From Lantana camara (taxonomy: Eukaryota > Streptophyta > Magnoliopsida > Lamiales > Verbenaceae), in the NCBI GenBank assembly GCA_037501455.1, contig CM074863.1:9978001-10042000 (forward strand): a stretch of DNA of 64,000 nt. Reading direction: 5' to 3'. Below the pieces are notes generated by a model. That model was given only the letters and a program-made list of their open reading frames with translations. It was not told the DNA's origin and did no database searches. The translations under genes and the position numbers were made by a program. Below, piece after piece: positions 30,669-41,851 of this stretch. How positions within the stretch are numbered: the stretch's first letter is position 1; every line of letters begins with the position of its first letter.

Positions 30669-31788
30669 TTTCAGCTTTTCGACACAAAGTCTATTTTATC
30701 AACACTTTGAGCTAATAAGCTCAATCACAATTATCAGAGTTGAGTTGGGCTTGAATCAAACTACTTAAAGATTCAAGACAAAGGTCTTGACAGATTTTAT
30801 GAGCACAAGTCTGTTAATACCAGTGGTACAACTTTCGTACCAGTCAGTGGATTCTTTCAAGCAATCACAACTTCAGTACTTGGTGAATGAGTGTTTGTTC
30901 AATGCAACACAAGCCTTTAACCAAGATCTCATTCGCACAAAGATCATAACATTCATTAGCTCAACAAGAGCTCATTCAACAGAACAGATTGGCACAGTTA
31001 TGATCAGATCAGTAGCTCAAGCTTTGAGCAAAGTAAGTCTCAAACCAGATAAAGAAAGGTAGGAACCGAGACAAGATGTTTATAGAGGTTTGGCCCCTAA
31101 GGTTGTGAATACACGAACCAAAGAGATTAATCCTCTACCTAAGTTTTTATACTTAGGATTTTGAACCTGCAACTTTGTTGATATAGAAGATACACAATAC
31201 AAAACAAGCTCTGCTTGGTACCAACACACACAACTGATACTACCCAAGCCGGAGCACTCACAAAACAAGCTTTGTTTGGTACCAACACACACAACTGATA
31301 CTACCCAAACCAGAGCACTCGGATAACCTTAGCTTAAGCTAACTGCCCACCAGATATCACACACAAACGCTCTATAGGTGTACACACAAAAACAGCAGCT
31401 TACAGCAATAAGGAAAATCAAGTTGTTTTGGAGAAGCTTCTTCTATTTATAGCTTTGAAGAAAAGGACCGTTGCATCCTTTTGAATATTCAAATTGGGCA
31501 CGCCTTCCAAGATCTATTATTTTATTCCTCAAGAGATCAAATGCAAGTGGGAGAAAGTGAGACTTTCACAAGATAACCGTTAGAGATCCTGCATGGAAGA
31601 TTCAAAAGTGTTTTTAAGTTAAAATTAAAATATTAAGCTCCTTGAAACCTATGCAGCGTATTTCAGCTATATTGTTCTGGAATTGTTCGTTCCAGTGAGT
31701 GTTCCTGTTTTGCTGGAATGATTCGTTCCAGTGGATGTTCCTATGCAGCACTTTTTGTTGATCAAATCAAAACAATGGATGTTCAACA
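30669..31788 (-). repeat. 5' LTR of the minus-strand retrotransposon (inner edge truncated)
   Basis: About 1120 bp. It ends AACATCCATTG/TGTTGA (minus strand) next to target duplication AAATC at 31789-31793. Its inner end stops about 28 bp short of the partner LTR and is fused to gag codons. Confidence 0.9.
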
Positions 31789-31793
31789 AAATC

Positions 31794-32465
31794 TAATGTC
31801 AGTGTGTTGGAATCCACCTAACTTCCAGCATTGTAATGGAATTACAACATCTCACCTTGACCAGTCTCCATGTAATATAACAACAGAATTGAGCTTCTTT
31901 CACAATTTAAATTAGCCAGTGAAAGGCAACCAAAAGCCTTGTATTTGCTGCCAAAAACCCAAGAAAACAGCACATGAATGCAGTAGCAGTTAGGTTCAGG
32001 CATGACCGCACGAGGAAGCGGCTATTTTAGTGGGCAATGCAATAACAAGACAATCAAAGGAGACTAACAATACATATGAAAGATGGTACGCCGTAAGGCA
32101 CAGAAAACAAAACCAAATAGCCAGTGAATGCCCCATAGTAATATGGGCAAGGAGCATGCCTAAAGCCATCCCAGTTCAGCACCATGATCTTCGTATCAGA
32201 GGTTAACTGGAAGAGCCATGGCTAAAAAGGAAATAATTAATCAGTGGAAACTTACTCAAGATTATCTACACGATATTATTTGAAAGAATACCTTACAGGA
32301 ATTAGTCAACTTCTTAATGCTCCCATCGGAAGCAGACAAGCTTCCTGATATAACAATATGCTTAATAAGTAATTAAGCAACATTGAATTCATTTGCAACA
32401 TTATCTACACATGCATAAAAAGCAATAATTGAAATCCAACCAGTTAAATAACACTGGCATCTTTC
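31794..32465. other. Intergenic or intronic stretch, no gene seen
   Basis: Unique-looking AT-rich DNA that was contiguous with sequence left of 20145 before the retrotransposon inserted. No domain recognised. Confidence 0.4.
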
Positions 32466-32519
32466 TTTCTCTCATCATACCCTCCCCTAAATGTCCCATC
32501 TCGTCCGAATTGGGACTAC

Positions 32520-32794
32520 ATCAATCGGCAGAATTTCTCGTTCTATTCGTGTAATCCTCTCAAGAATTTCAGGAGTGCTCGCATATAAACTTAATAGAGT
32601 ATTAATCTTTAGTTTTTGATTGTAACCTTAGTGAACCATGAGGCATCACCACCATTGGCAGGTGGACGAAGACTTACTGAATACCCACCTTTTAAAATCT
32701 GATCTTTGGCATATTTCAAGTGGGCAATGAAGGATTCCACAAGCCCAGATGCCAATTTCTCGTTCTTCTCCCCGAAAACACAACAAAAACGCAT
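32520..32794 (-). pseudogene. COP1-interacting protein 7 (CIP7)-like N-terminal fragment
   Basis: On the minus strand, 32794-32609 encodes EKNEKLASGLVESFIAHLKY and then AKDQILKGGYSVSLRPP, ending ASWFTK. After about 20-40 degraded bases, 32590-32520 encodes ASTPEILERITRIEREI. Together these follow the N-terminal block of CIP7-related plant proteins (FANGxxEKLASGL...FVSTPEVLERF). CIP7 was described as a light-signalling partner of COP1. The link WFTK-to-STPE is disrupted and the frame closes at WDI-stop, so this is a remnant. No downstream exons were identified. Confidence 0.6.
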
Positions 32795-33162
32795 CTTTTA
32801 ACCAATACACGAAAACCCACAAAAAAAAATATTAAAATTTCCTCAATATCTCATCTAAAAATACCGATTTTTTCCACAGATGCGAGACAGAAATATTACA
32901 TATGCGTATGAAGTGAAACAGAGTCGTGAGAGAAATGTAAGAAGTGAGCTGAAACAGAGCATAATCGAGAAGGGCTCTCGAATCCAAAGTGTAAAATCGC
33001 ACATCTACCGTAATTCATGGATGAGCTATTTTGCAACACATTTTGGCACCAGGCCAAGTAAACGATACAACCTTTTAGGTATGAATTTCAATTAAAAAAC
33101 CACGGGAAAGAGTTAATTTGGATCTGCTATTTCTTTTTACAGATAAAAAAGAAAAAGATAGG

Positions 33163-33225
33163 CAAAGATGGTGGATTGCTTAACTATGACAGAGACCAGT
33201 TGCTGCCTGATGATGTTCCTCCGGA
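33163..33225 (+). pseudogene. Exon-like fragment behind a splice acceptor
   Basis: A pyrimidine tract and TTTTTACAG acceptor (ending about 33141) lead into an open stretch reading KKKKIGKDGGLLNYDRDQLL and then PDDVPPEAKKRL, followed by stops. The composition is clearly protein-like. It may derive from the CIP7-like family nearby, but it is on the other strand and the match is from memory only. Confidence 0.3.
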
Positions 33226-33295
33226 AGCAAAGAAAAGATTAATAATAAACTTCATTCAACCAATCTCATTTGCACAATAATAATGATAATAATAA

Positions 33296-33630
33296 GGGAT
33301 AGTTACGAACGCCCCCTGAGGTTTGGCGTTATTACAGAATACCCCCTGAGGTTTCGGAAATTACGAACTCCCCCCTAAATAGTATACCCTTGCTTACAAA
33401 TAGCACCGGCCGTTAATCACACTGTCTAAAATTGATTACGTCAATGGACGAATTTTGATGAATTTTGTACACCCTTGCTTACAAATAGCATCAGCCGTTA
33501 ATCACACCGTCTAAAATTGATGATATCAATGGACTGATTTTTCTCTCAGGGGGCAGTTCGTAATTTCCGAAACCGCAAGGGGGTATTCTGTATTAACGCC
33601 AAACCTCAAGGGGGTGTTGGTAATTATCTG
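33296..33630. mobile_element. Fold-back MITE, family 'GGGATAGTTACGAACGCCCC'
   Basis: The left arm GGGATAGTTACGAACGCCCC, then CTGAGGTTTGG, is matched by the complement ending TTGGTAATTATCTG. It contains two internal near-copies of CTTACAAATAGCACCGGCCG. It is inserted in an (AAT)n tract, so the target duplication cannot be resolved. A second copy lies at 35657-35993. Confidence 0.8.
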
Positions 33631-33794
33631 TAATAATAATAATAATAATAATAATTACTAATAATGGGATGCACCCAGAATATTAAACCTTCAACAAACT
33701 GTGATGCAACAACTCCTCAAGAAACTAAAGTAATCCTAAGTCTATACCCACTAATACGCCGCCCTAAATCTATACGTACTAATATGCGGACTCC

Positions 33795-34091
33795 TCAAGC
33801 ATTGTGGCCGCCAGCAGCATTCTGTTCGGCATTCTGGCCACCGGCCGCATTTTGCCCAACAACAGCATTTTGTTCGGCATTCTGACCGGCAGCAGCAACA
33901 TTCTGGACGGCGGCAACATTCAGGCGCAGGCAGGCTCTTCTATGCAAACGCGAATGCAAGAGACTGATGTGGAACGTCTGCCCACAGTTGTCGCACTTCC
34001 AGGACACATTTTGGTGACGATTCTGGACATTTAATGTCAGCTGAAGCAATTCTTCCACAGTCTCGCAACGATCAAACTCGATTTCTGCCAT
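33795..34091 (-). CDS. Small zinc-finger-like protein with Gln-Asn-Ala repeats
   Basis: A 98-residue frame. The N-terminus is MAEIEFDRCETVEELLQLTL. A Cys/His cluster KCDNCGQTFHISLLHSRLHR followed by RAC has C-x2-C, Phe at the C2H2 position and H-x3-C after 13 residues. It is therefore C2HC/C2H2-like with irregular spacing. The C-terminal third is a repeat of QNA-containing units (GQNAEQNAVVGQNAAGGQNA). No family recognised. The repeat could be a slippage product. ATG context and splice structure are uncertain. Confidence 0.35.
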   Translation of the reverse strand: MAEIEFDRCETVEELLQLTLNVQNRHQNVSWKCDNCGQTFHISLLHSRLHRRACLRLNVAAVQNVAAAGQNAEQNAVVGQNAAGGQNAEQNAAGGHNA

Positions 34092-34516
34092 AATTATTCA
34101 AGATTTGATACTCAGGTGGAAGGAAGAATAGAAGTATAAATACAAGTATAGAACGGTTGTGATTGGTTTGTTTCTTTCCACGCGGATTGTGACTGGTTTG
34201 TTTCTTCCCACACGAATTGTGACTTTTATCCTTTGGTCTGAAGACTCTGAACGTGAATATCTAATTTGAACTAATGGAATTTTTTTTTAAAATTTATCAT
34301 TTGATTTTGGATATTAATTAATACTGTGAAAAAAAAAAAAAAAAACAAAAACAAAAATGGGTATCTTGGTGTCTTTTTTCTTTTTTAATTTTATTTATTG
34401 TTTATTTTCTATTTATGTATTTATCTATAAGATACAACATAACAGAAAAGTTAGTGGATAGTTAAATAGTTAAGGGATAATTACACTATCTTACCAAGGC
34501 ACATTTCTTACATATA

Positions 34517-34930
34517 GCTATGACATTATGGTTTAGTCAAAAACCAGCTTTGGGTTGGGTCAAATTGAATAGAGATGCTAGCTACTTTGGCACCAATAAA
34601 ACGGTGTCCATCGGAGGTGTTGTAAGTGACGACGAAGGAAATTGGATCATCGGATTTGCTATTAAACTTAAAACAGAAGATATCACTACGGCAAAGCTTT
34701 TGGGACTGCGAGAAGGATTGAGAATTGGAGATGCCTTTTGAGAAGATTGAGGTGATGAAGTGTTATTCGAAAATGATAGTAGACGTTAGTTCAAGATGCC
34801 AAGGTTGAGGAACATCCGATGGGACTGATCATTGAAGATTGCCGGACTTTCCTGCGCGGCTCTTGGAGCTGCAAATTCGGACATATTAAGTCATGTGAAG
34901 GCAATTCACTCGCAGATAGTTTAGATTAGC
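34517..34930 (+). pseudogene. RNase H-like domain remnant (plant non-LTR / RVT_3 type)
   Basis: The frame starting near 34545 reads GWVKLNRDASYFGTNKTVSI, then GGVVSDDEGNWIIGFAIKL and TTAKLLGLREGLRIGDAF. This is the ribonuclease H signature (K-N-x-D at the first catalytic Asp, then A-E replaced by A-K, L-R-x-G-L) found in plant 'RNase H domain' proteins and LINE remnants. A TGA follows at 34739-34741. Later bases (to ~34930) match the rest of the fold only across frameshifts (SCEGNSLADSL-like). The second catalytic Glu appears lost. Confidence 0.7.
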
Positions 34931-35394
34931 TGAGACAACACGTACGTGAAGAGAGGATGACCTGGGATTATTACCCGGAAAAGATTTGAGACTAGGTTTG
35001 TTGAGGCGTTGTTGCCCTTTTTGGTGCACCAAAAAAAAAATTATGGTGTAGTGCTGATATTTGTAATACGTGAAACTTCAATTACATATATGTTTACTTT
35101 ATAGGATGAATGGGGATTAGATTAATAATCCTACTTAAACTTATGTTTACTAGTTTTTTGCAAGTCCGGGATTGATGACACGGCCCTGGATGATGTAGGA
35201 TAAAAGATTGATTATCCATCTCATATTTCCCATAGGATGAACAATCCACCATTACATCCCACCACTTATCTCATTACTCATCTATCTCATCTCATCCCAA
35301 TCAACCAAGTAAACATGCAACAAAAATAATCCTTAAATTACCACGGCTGAAGCTGTAATTAACTCGAGCTCGTTTGAAGCGTAAATGATAGGTA
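34931..35394. other. Intergenic, no gene seen
   Basis: AT-rich, with an A-run at about 35031-35040 just after the RNase H remnant, possibly the poly(A) end of a LINE fragment. Nothing else recognised. Confidence 0.35.
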
Positions 35395-36310
35395 TTTTGT
35401 CGAGTTATTTACACCATACCCCATGTGTTAGGTGAAATGCGTAAAAAGAAAATTGTGTTACAAAAATTAATATAAAAAATCATGTGTTTTCAAAATATTT
35501 GCATGGCAAACCCTGAAAATTTTTTAAGTTGGACACGCGCACTAGGATACTAATTTTCTCTATTTATTGAATGCGAAATGACTAATTTACCATTTTATAT
35601 TCTGATATATATCATCTCATATCTCTCTATATACCCCTTTTTTATACCTTTGTTTACAGATAATTACCAATGCCCCCCTGAGGTTTGGGGTTAATACAAA
35701 ATACCCCTTGAGGTTTCGGAAATTACGAACTCCCCCCTGAGAGAAAAATCCGTCCATTGATATCATCAATTTTAGACGGTGTGATTAACGGCCGGTGCTA
35801 TTTGTAAGCAAAGATGTACAAAATTAGTCAAAATTCGTCCATTGACGTCATCAATTTTAGACGGTGTGATTAACGGCCGGTGCTATTTGTAAGTAAGGGT
35901 GTACTATTCAGGGGGGAGTTCGTAATTTCCGAAACCTCAGGGGGTATTCTGTAATAACGCCAAACCTCAGGGGGGCCTTCGTAACTATCCCTGCTTGTTT
36001 ATGACGATCTTTATGTAATTTTTATTTTGTACAGAGTCATGGTGCATATAAAAAGGTATTGAACAATATAAAGAGATGTGAGATGATGTATATCAGAATA
36101 TAAAAGGATAAATTAGTCATTTCGCATCCAATAAAAAGAGAAAATCAATGTTCTAGTACGCATGTCCAACACCAAAAATTTTCAAGATTCGCCATGCAAA
36201 TATTTTGAAAATGCAAGGTTTTTTATGTTAATTTTTATAACATAGGATTTTTTTTTATCCATTTTACATTGTCCATTTCATATAATACAGGGGGTAAAAT
36301 ATGTAAAAAA
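35395..36310. mobile_element. Fold-back element with a second MITE inside it
   Basis: Arms of about 250 bp are inverted copies: left ACCATTTTATATTCTGATAT / GCATGGCAAACCCTGAAAAT; right ATATCAGAATATAAAAGGAT / TTTTCAAGATTCGCCATGC. The centre is occupied by the MITE at 35657-35993. Outer boundaries are approximate. Confidence 0.65.
35657..35993. mobile_element. Fold-back MITE (same family as 33296-33630), nested
   Basis: Arms CAGATAATTACCAATGCCCC and GGCCTTCGTAACTATCCCTG. It contains two direct internal copies of GACGGTGTGATTAACGGCCG. An imperfect 9-bp duplication is visible (CTTTGTTTA before; CTTGTTTAT after). Inserted into the centre of the 35395-36310 fold-back. Confidence 0.75.
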
Positions 36311-36382
36311 TCCGTATTTTTCCAATGTCGTTGTGAATTGGCAAATGACAACTGAATAAGGTCAGTTTTGAATTAAAATTTT

Positions 36383-36616
36383 GGGAAAATTACATCCAAC
36401 TACCCTGAGGTTTGCCCTAATTACGAATCAGTCCCTCTTTTTTCATTTATTACATATCAACCCCTAAAAACACTGTTTCAATTACATTTTAACCCCTAAA
36501 GAGGGACTGATTTGTAATTGAAACAGTGTTTTTAGGGGTTGATATGTAATAAATGAAAAAAGAGGGACTGATTCGTAATTAGGGCAAACCTCAGGGTAGT
36601 TGAATGTAATTTGCCC
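36383..36616. mobile_element. 234-bp near-perfect palindromic MITE (Mutator type)
   Basis: Starts GGGAAAATTACATCC, ends TTTGCCC, with about 110-bp arms meeting around 36500. The perfect 9-bp duplication TAAAATTTT lies at 36374-36382 and 36617-36625. Confidence 0.92.
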
Positions 36617-36625
36617 TAAAATTTT

Positions 36626-37217
36626 CTTATTTAATATAGGCAACTTAAGTTTAACTGACGAACATGATATACAATGGTCCCATTTAGGACTAATAAAATT
36701 CAAACTTCAAATTATAAAGTAGGGTTAGGAATCGGATTTTATTCCAAATCTGATTATGGTTTGCTCGAAATTTTAATATATTTGACCTATAAAAAAGTTT
36801 GATTAATCATATTTGATTATATATATATCTGAATCTGATATGAAAATTTTAATATATGTATCATTGTATTTAATAGTATATTTTAAATGAATATATCTAT
36901 AAATAATATTTTTTTGGTAAATGTATAAGGAATTAAGGATCTTCTAAAGAATTCGAATTTAGTATTGCATCCGGGTTCTATAGATCAGGATATTGAGTTT
37001 CCAAACATGTGTTCTCTTATGTGAACTTTTGTTATGTTATCTGTACCACTATATTAAGTGAGAAACTCAAATACGATCTTTTATATTGAATGGGAGAGAT
37101 AAATATGATATTTTAAATTTTAAATATATTTTTTAAACTAAGGCCTTTTGGATTCTAAAAATATATATTTTTAATTTAATTTGTTCATCACTCTCTCAGC
37201 GGTTAATTCACACGTCA
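36626..37217. other. AT-rich intergenic stretch, no gene seen
   Basis: Low-complexity AT DNA up to the Gypsy 3' LTR. No motif recognised. Confidence 0.4.
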
Positions 37218-39406
37218 CGTAGCACCCACAAGTAGGGACCACATCCCCCGTACCAAGATTCAAATTCGGTCATGAAATGGAAGTCCATACCCGAATCCGA
37301 ATCCTAGCGAACGAGAGACCAACACACTCACTAAACCAGTCGGAGCTAACTAAACTAAGACAGACTGCACGGAAACAAGAAATAAAACGCAAGTGAAAGA
37401 AAGTATATCACATATATGCATCATCATTGCAACATAATATTCATACACATTGGCCGACAAAGCCTCACAAAAATCATATAACTAGTTTCAGTGTTCATAG
37501 CATAATCAATACAAAATATGAAGTAGAATGTAGGTATGCATCTAACAAGACCTAAACCGACAATACACACTTCTCCGCTTAGCTCAAGCTAAAAAACCTA
37601 CAACTGAAAGGAAAAGCGAGGGAAGTCAATCAACTGACTGAGTGAGGGATCTAACGAACACTCACACCCTATATACATAAGGCAAAACACATATCAAAGG
37701 TGATCAATTCATGACCGGAAATAGGTTTTGCAAACCAAAACTTCAAAACAAGGCAGTAATATAAGAACCATTTTCAAGGGCTCTACTCCGATTCATAAAT
37801 CCCATAACAATCACAACACATGCTCGGCGAGAACGAGCTTCCAACCTTACTCCTCAGAACCAAAACAAAACAAAATTTAGAAACATAACCATCCATTATT
37901 CCAATGATGGAAGAGCCACGCGCGGCCCTAACCATCCATAACTTTACAAACCCATGCGGGGTAGCTAACCCACACCGTGTCCTCCCCTGTTTTCATACCG
38001 AAGGCATCAAAATATCACGTCTTCCCTATCTCCCGAGGTCGCATGTGATATTCTAGGTGGAAACTATGCACAGGCCGAGCCTCAACAGCCCAAAACCATC
38101 CCGCGGATTCCTTACGTACCCATTGCTCCTACGGCCCACAATCACTTACCATTCACATACCAATCTTTCATAGCTTTACTCGCTACACAAACATAAACAG
38201 AACAGAATTTTCCAAAATAGCTTACTTGGGCTTTACATTTAACTTTCCAATTCAAACTTGTTCCACAAGGTCATAAACTTAACATATTCAACACTTATTT
38301 AATTATATAAAATATATAATCAAATGTGGGGCAAGAAAACATCACATAAAGGCTTTAGGTCGATAACTATACAAAATCCTAAACGTCACATTGTGCGTAG
38401 AAAAAAAAAGGAGTGAATGTGATCAAGCTATGCCTCGGGTTCATCACTGGCAACCTCATCTGAAAAGAAAAAATGAGAACCCAAGACTTAGACTCTATAT
38501 GGACTCAACGATGCACGTCAATTGCAAAATATGCATGAGGTGCAATGTAAGCCACATTTAATCCAAAACAGATCCAAATAGCCAATTAAAAACACAAAGT
38601 TGCATACTCATGCATATATAAGTCATACGACACGTTACAAGCGCAAAAGTAACAAATTAGCATGCAAAAAGGACATATAAGAGCAATTAAGGAGCAAAGA
38701 AATCAAAAGGAAAAGTTGAAAAATCAAAAAACGGACAGTACCTTCTGAAACGATCGTTTCGGGTTTTAGTTGAAATTCCAAACGGCCGTTTCAAGTGCTT
38801 CTGTCTCATCCTGAGAGTTCTGAAATGGTCGTTTGCAAAACCAGTTCAAACTCCAAACGGCCATTCCAAAACCTACTGACCCTCCCTTGAAGTTCGAAAC
38901 GGCTGTTTCCATTTTTAGTTCAAAATTGGAACTGCTGTTTCCAAGAGATAGTCCTGCCTTCCCGCCAGGGCGAAACGGGCGTTTCAAAAATTCAAAGAAG
39001 AGCTAAACGACTGTTTCGCCTGTGCCTAGAGCGCAGGTCTGTTCTCGGCAGAACAGGGAAACAAAACAAAACATCCCAAACCAAGCCAAAACTCAACCAA
39101 ATTGCAAGGAACTTAAGAACAACAACGATTATCATGTGAGGGACAAGTATACATGCATAAACCTCAAGAAAAAAGAGAATCAATGCCTCAAACAATAAAC
39201 CCACATTTAGGAAAATTCAAACTCAATCATGGTATCAAGCCATTAATGCATTCACCAAACAAAATCATGCAAGGAATGCAATAAATGCAACATATAGAGC
39301 TCATAAATGAAGTCCAAATTCAATCTCGCCAAACCAAGAACACATAATCAACAATTATGCACAAAACCCCTACTATTCACATGAATGCTCAAACTCATAC
39401 AAAATC

Positions 39407-41851
39407 TGTCACGCCCCGTTTTCGGGTCGCAACACGGCAGTGCCCCTGAGCCTGAAAGACTCAAGGACACTAAGCCTCGATAATCAGAACGACTAAAATC
39501 TCAACTAAAATACTTAAATCAACTCTTAAAAACAGTGCAGCGGAGAAATCCTAACTATTACACTTCTTACAAATTGTCTCGATCATAACTCGATCCTAAC
39601 TGATCATGAAAAGATATAAGAATGTAAACTGAAATCCCTAACCTACTTGAAGAGTTGGCGTGTGGTCAGCCCCAAAAGTACTCCTCCCCAGCGTCCTCTA
39701 ACTTATTCTCTGCAAAAGATTGTTAGGGTGGTATGAGCGACACTTGCTCAGTAAGTAGTCTCTTAACCCTCTATCGGATTTGAGCAAGTTACAATATATA
39801 TAAATCATCACAAGCAGTTTCAAGCAATATCATACTTTTCAAATAGTTTTTCAGACATCCCAGCACCTGAAACAATAAACTGAACATATAAAGACACTTA
39901 AGTTTATACTCATGAACTTTCGGTTCCTAATTAGCTTAACTTGATCAAGTCCTAACTACAACCCCGTTAGGTGGGTCCAGAATTGCTACTGTCACTCCCG
40001 TAGCCGGGTCAATAATGCCACTGTAACACCCGTGGCCGGGGTCAATAATGCCACTGTAACACCCGTGGCTGGGTCAATATGATGCTACTGTCACTCCCGT
40101 AGTCGGGTCAATAATGCCACTGTAACACCCGTGGCCGGGTTAGTACAATAATTCGGAACTAGCCCCTACCAATTCGGTTTCCAATAGTTCAGAGCATAAA
40201 ACCTACTTAGCATAGAAATATAGCATCACAGATCATGTATTCATACCATAAACTTAAAAAAAACGACTTCATATTTAGTTCACATAACGCAGTCACACTT
40301 ACCATGCTCAAATTCCAATTTTATATAATGAAATTACATTTTTAAAATAAGACATATATTTTTTATAAAACAAGTTTAGGAAAACATAGAAGGAAGAAAC
40401 CACTTACCTCGACTTGATTCTTCTAGATATCCTCCAGGTCTTGTGCGTCAAAATCTTAGTCCTGACCAATCAATTCTAATCCGGTCACAAATTAATTATA
40501 AATTATACTATCATAACTATCTACTCAAATGACTAAAATCATTTAGGTTCCCAGTTATCTATCATTAGTATTATATAAATATAATGGTCCTAATACTCAA
40601 TTTCACAAAACTATACATATATATAGTAGTCGTGTGTATGCATAAATATGTTTGCATAAATGCCACCAAATATTAATAGTATATTAGTATATATAAAAAA
40701 AGTAATCTACATAATATACATAATTGCCTATACATGTATTATCATAACAAGCCCAACCCGTCACGTGATCTATGTGTATGAGTTTCATTATTAAAAAGAC
40801 ATGTAGGTGCACTTATTAGCCAATGCCAAAACATATTGTCCATGCTAATACCAAGTTCAATGAGTATTTTTCCTTCTAAAGAAATCAAGTAAGGAAATGG
40901 CTTCGACTAGTTTAACCATGGCCAATCTTTCGCATATCCGTAACTATAATATTCCGTAACAGATTTCTGCAGCCAATTATTATCGATATCCAACCCCATT
41001 AGCCTATATAAATTAATATCCAACATCGATACTGGTTGTCTCTAAAATCATACTCTAGTCAACCATTAGAGAAGTATAGAATCATATACCAGTTTACTCG
41101 GATATTAAAATATTGACGGATTCAATTATGGACTGTACAAGAATTTAAATCGGGATTCAAGAGTATCAAGATGTGTGCCTGACTACAAATCAATTCCCTA
41201 GGCAGGTCCAAAATTTGTGGAAGAAAACCATTCGTCCGAAAAATTAAAGCCAGTACCTGAATGAGCCTTAGAATCAATTTGCCGAAGAAGACTGGAAACT
41301 GGTCTTAGATATGGAGTCTATCATCTTCTTGATAGCCGACTTTCTCCAACTCTAATGTCGTTGCTTTCGTCTCCACGTTGTTTTGCCACTCTTTCGTCGT
41401 TTGTCGTTTCTCCGTTTCTCTATCTCACTCTCTCGAGTCTAAAATATCTGTCGTTAGTTTTCTTTTTCGTCAATGACTTCTTCTATCTACGCGTTTACCC
41501 GATTTCTTCAATTGATTATCTCCTTATTGCTTGGTCGTCTGCGTTCTTTTCCAACGACATCTCTTCGTCCCTTCTCTCTCTTTCTCTCCCGATTGAACAA
41601 TGTGTGACTAGAGTTCTCATAACTACGCACGTCTTAATAGAGTCCTTGTAAGTCACAAAACTCCCACTTCCCCATTATTCTAATTACGGTTACTACTAGT
41701 CTTATCTATACGTATCGATTTATCATAAAAAGGTAAAATAAACAAATAATTAAATAATATAAACTAACAATTAAATAAAGAATATGGGTATTATAATACC
41801 ATGTATATATCTATTATACTCAATATTATCCCAAAATTACGGGGTCTCACA
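39407..41851. mobile_element. Solo LTR (2.4 kb), Gypsy type
   Basis: Begins TGTCACGCCCCGTTTTCGGG and ends ACGGGGTCTCACA. Flanked by a perfect 5-bp duplication AAATC (39402-39406 and 41852-41856). No internal domain, so it is a solo LTR left by LTR-LTR recombination. It contains a five-unit tandem repeat at 39983-40146. Confidence 0.92.
39983..40146. repeat. Five tandem ~32-bp units inside the solo LTR
   Basis: Units alternate between two types: GCTACTGTCACTCCCGTAG and GCCACTGTAACACCCGTGG, each followed by (C/T)CGGGTCAATAAT. The order is type 1, 2, 2, 1, 2. Confidence 0.85.

Larger units (their letters stand above)
20150..31788 (-). mobile_element. 11.6-kb minus-strand LTR retrotransposon lacking pol, with nested CACTA
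   Basis: Direct repeats at 20150-21295 and 30669-31788 are LTRs. In the minus orientation they begin TGTTGAACATCC and end TTGATCAACA. The whole element is flanked by a perfect 5-bp duplication AAATC (20145-20149 and 31789-31793). A polypurine tract (minus AAAAAGGGGAAGA, 21297-21309) precedes the 3' LTR. Gag remnants follow the 5' LTR, and a 'plant transposon protein' ORF sits before the 3' LTR. Protease, integrase and RT are absent. The 5' LTR is about 28 bp short at its inner edge and joins gag directly, with no primer site. This suggests a deletion derivative. Confidence 0.9.

Noticed and set aside
32880..33095. 71-residue plus-strand ORF
   Set aside because: No recognisable family, no promoter or splice context. 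It lies between pseudogene fragments and is probably chance.
39975..40146. Regularly spaced ~32-bp repeats as a CRISPR-like array
   Set aside because: Units are contiguous without unique spacers, and this is plant nuclear LTR sequence.
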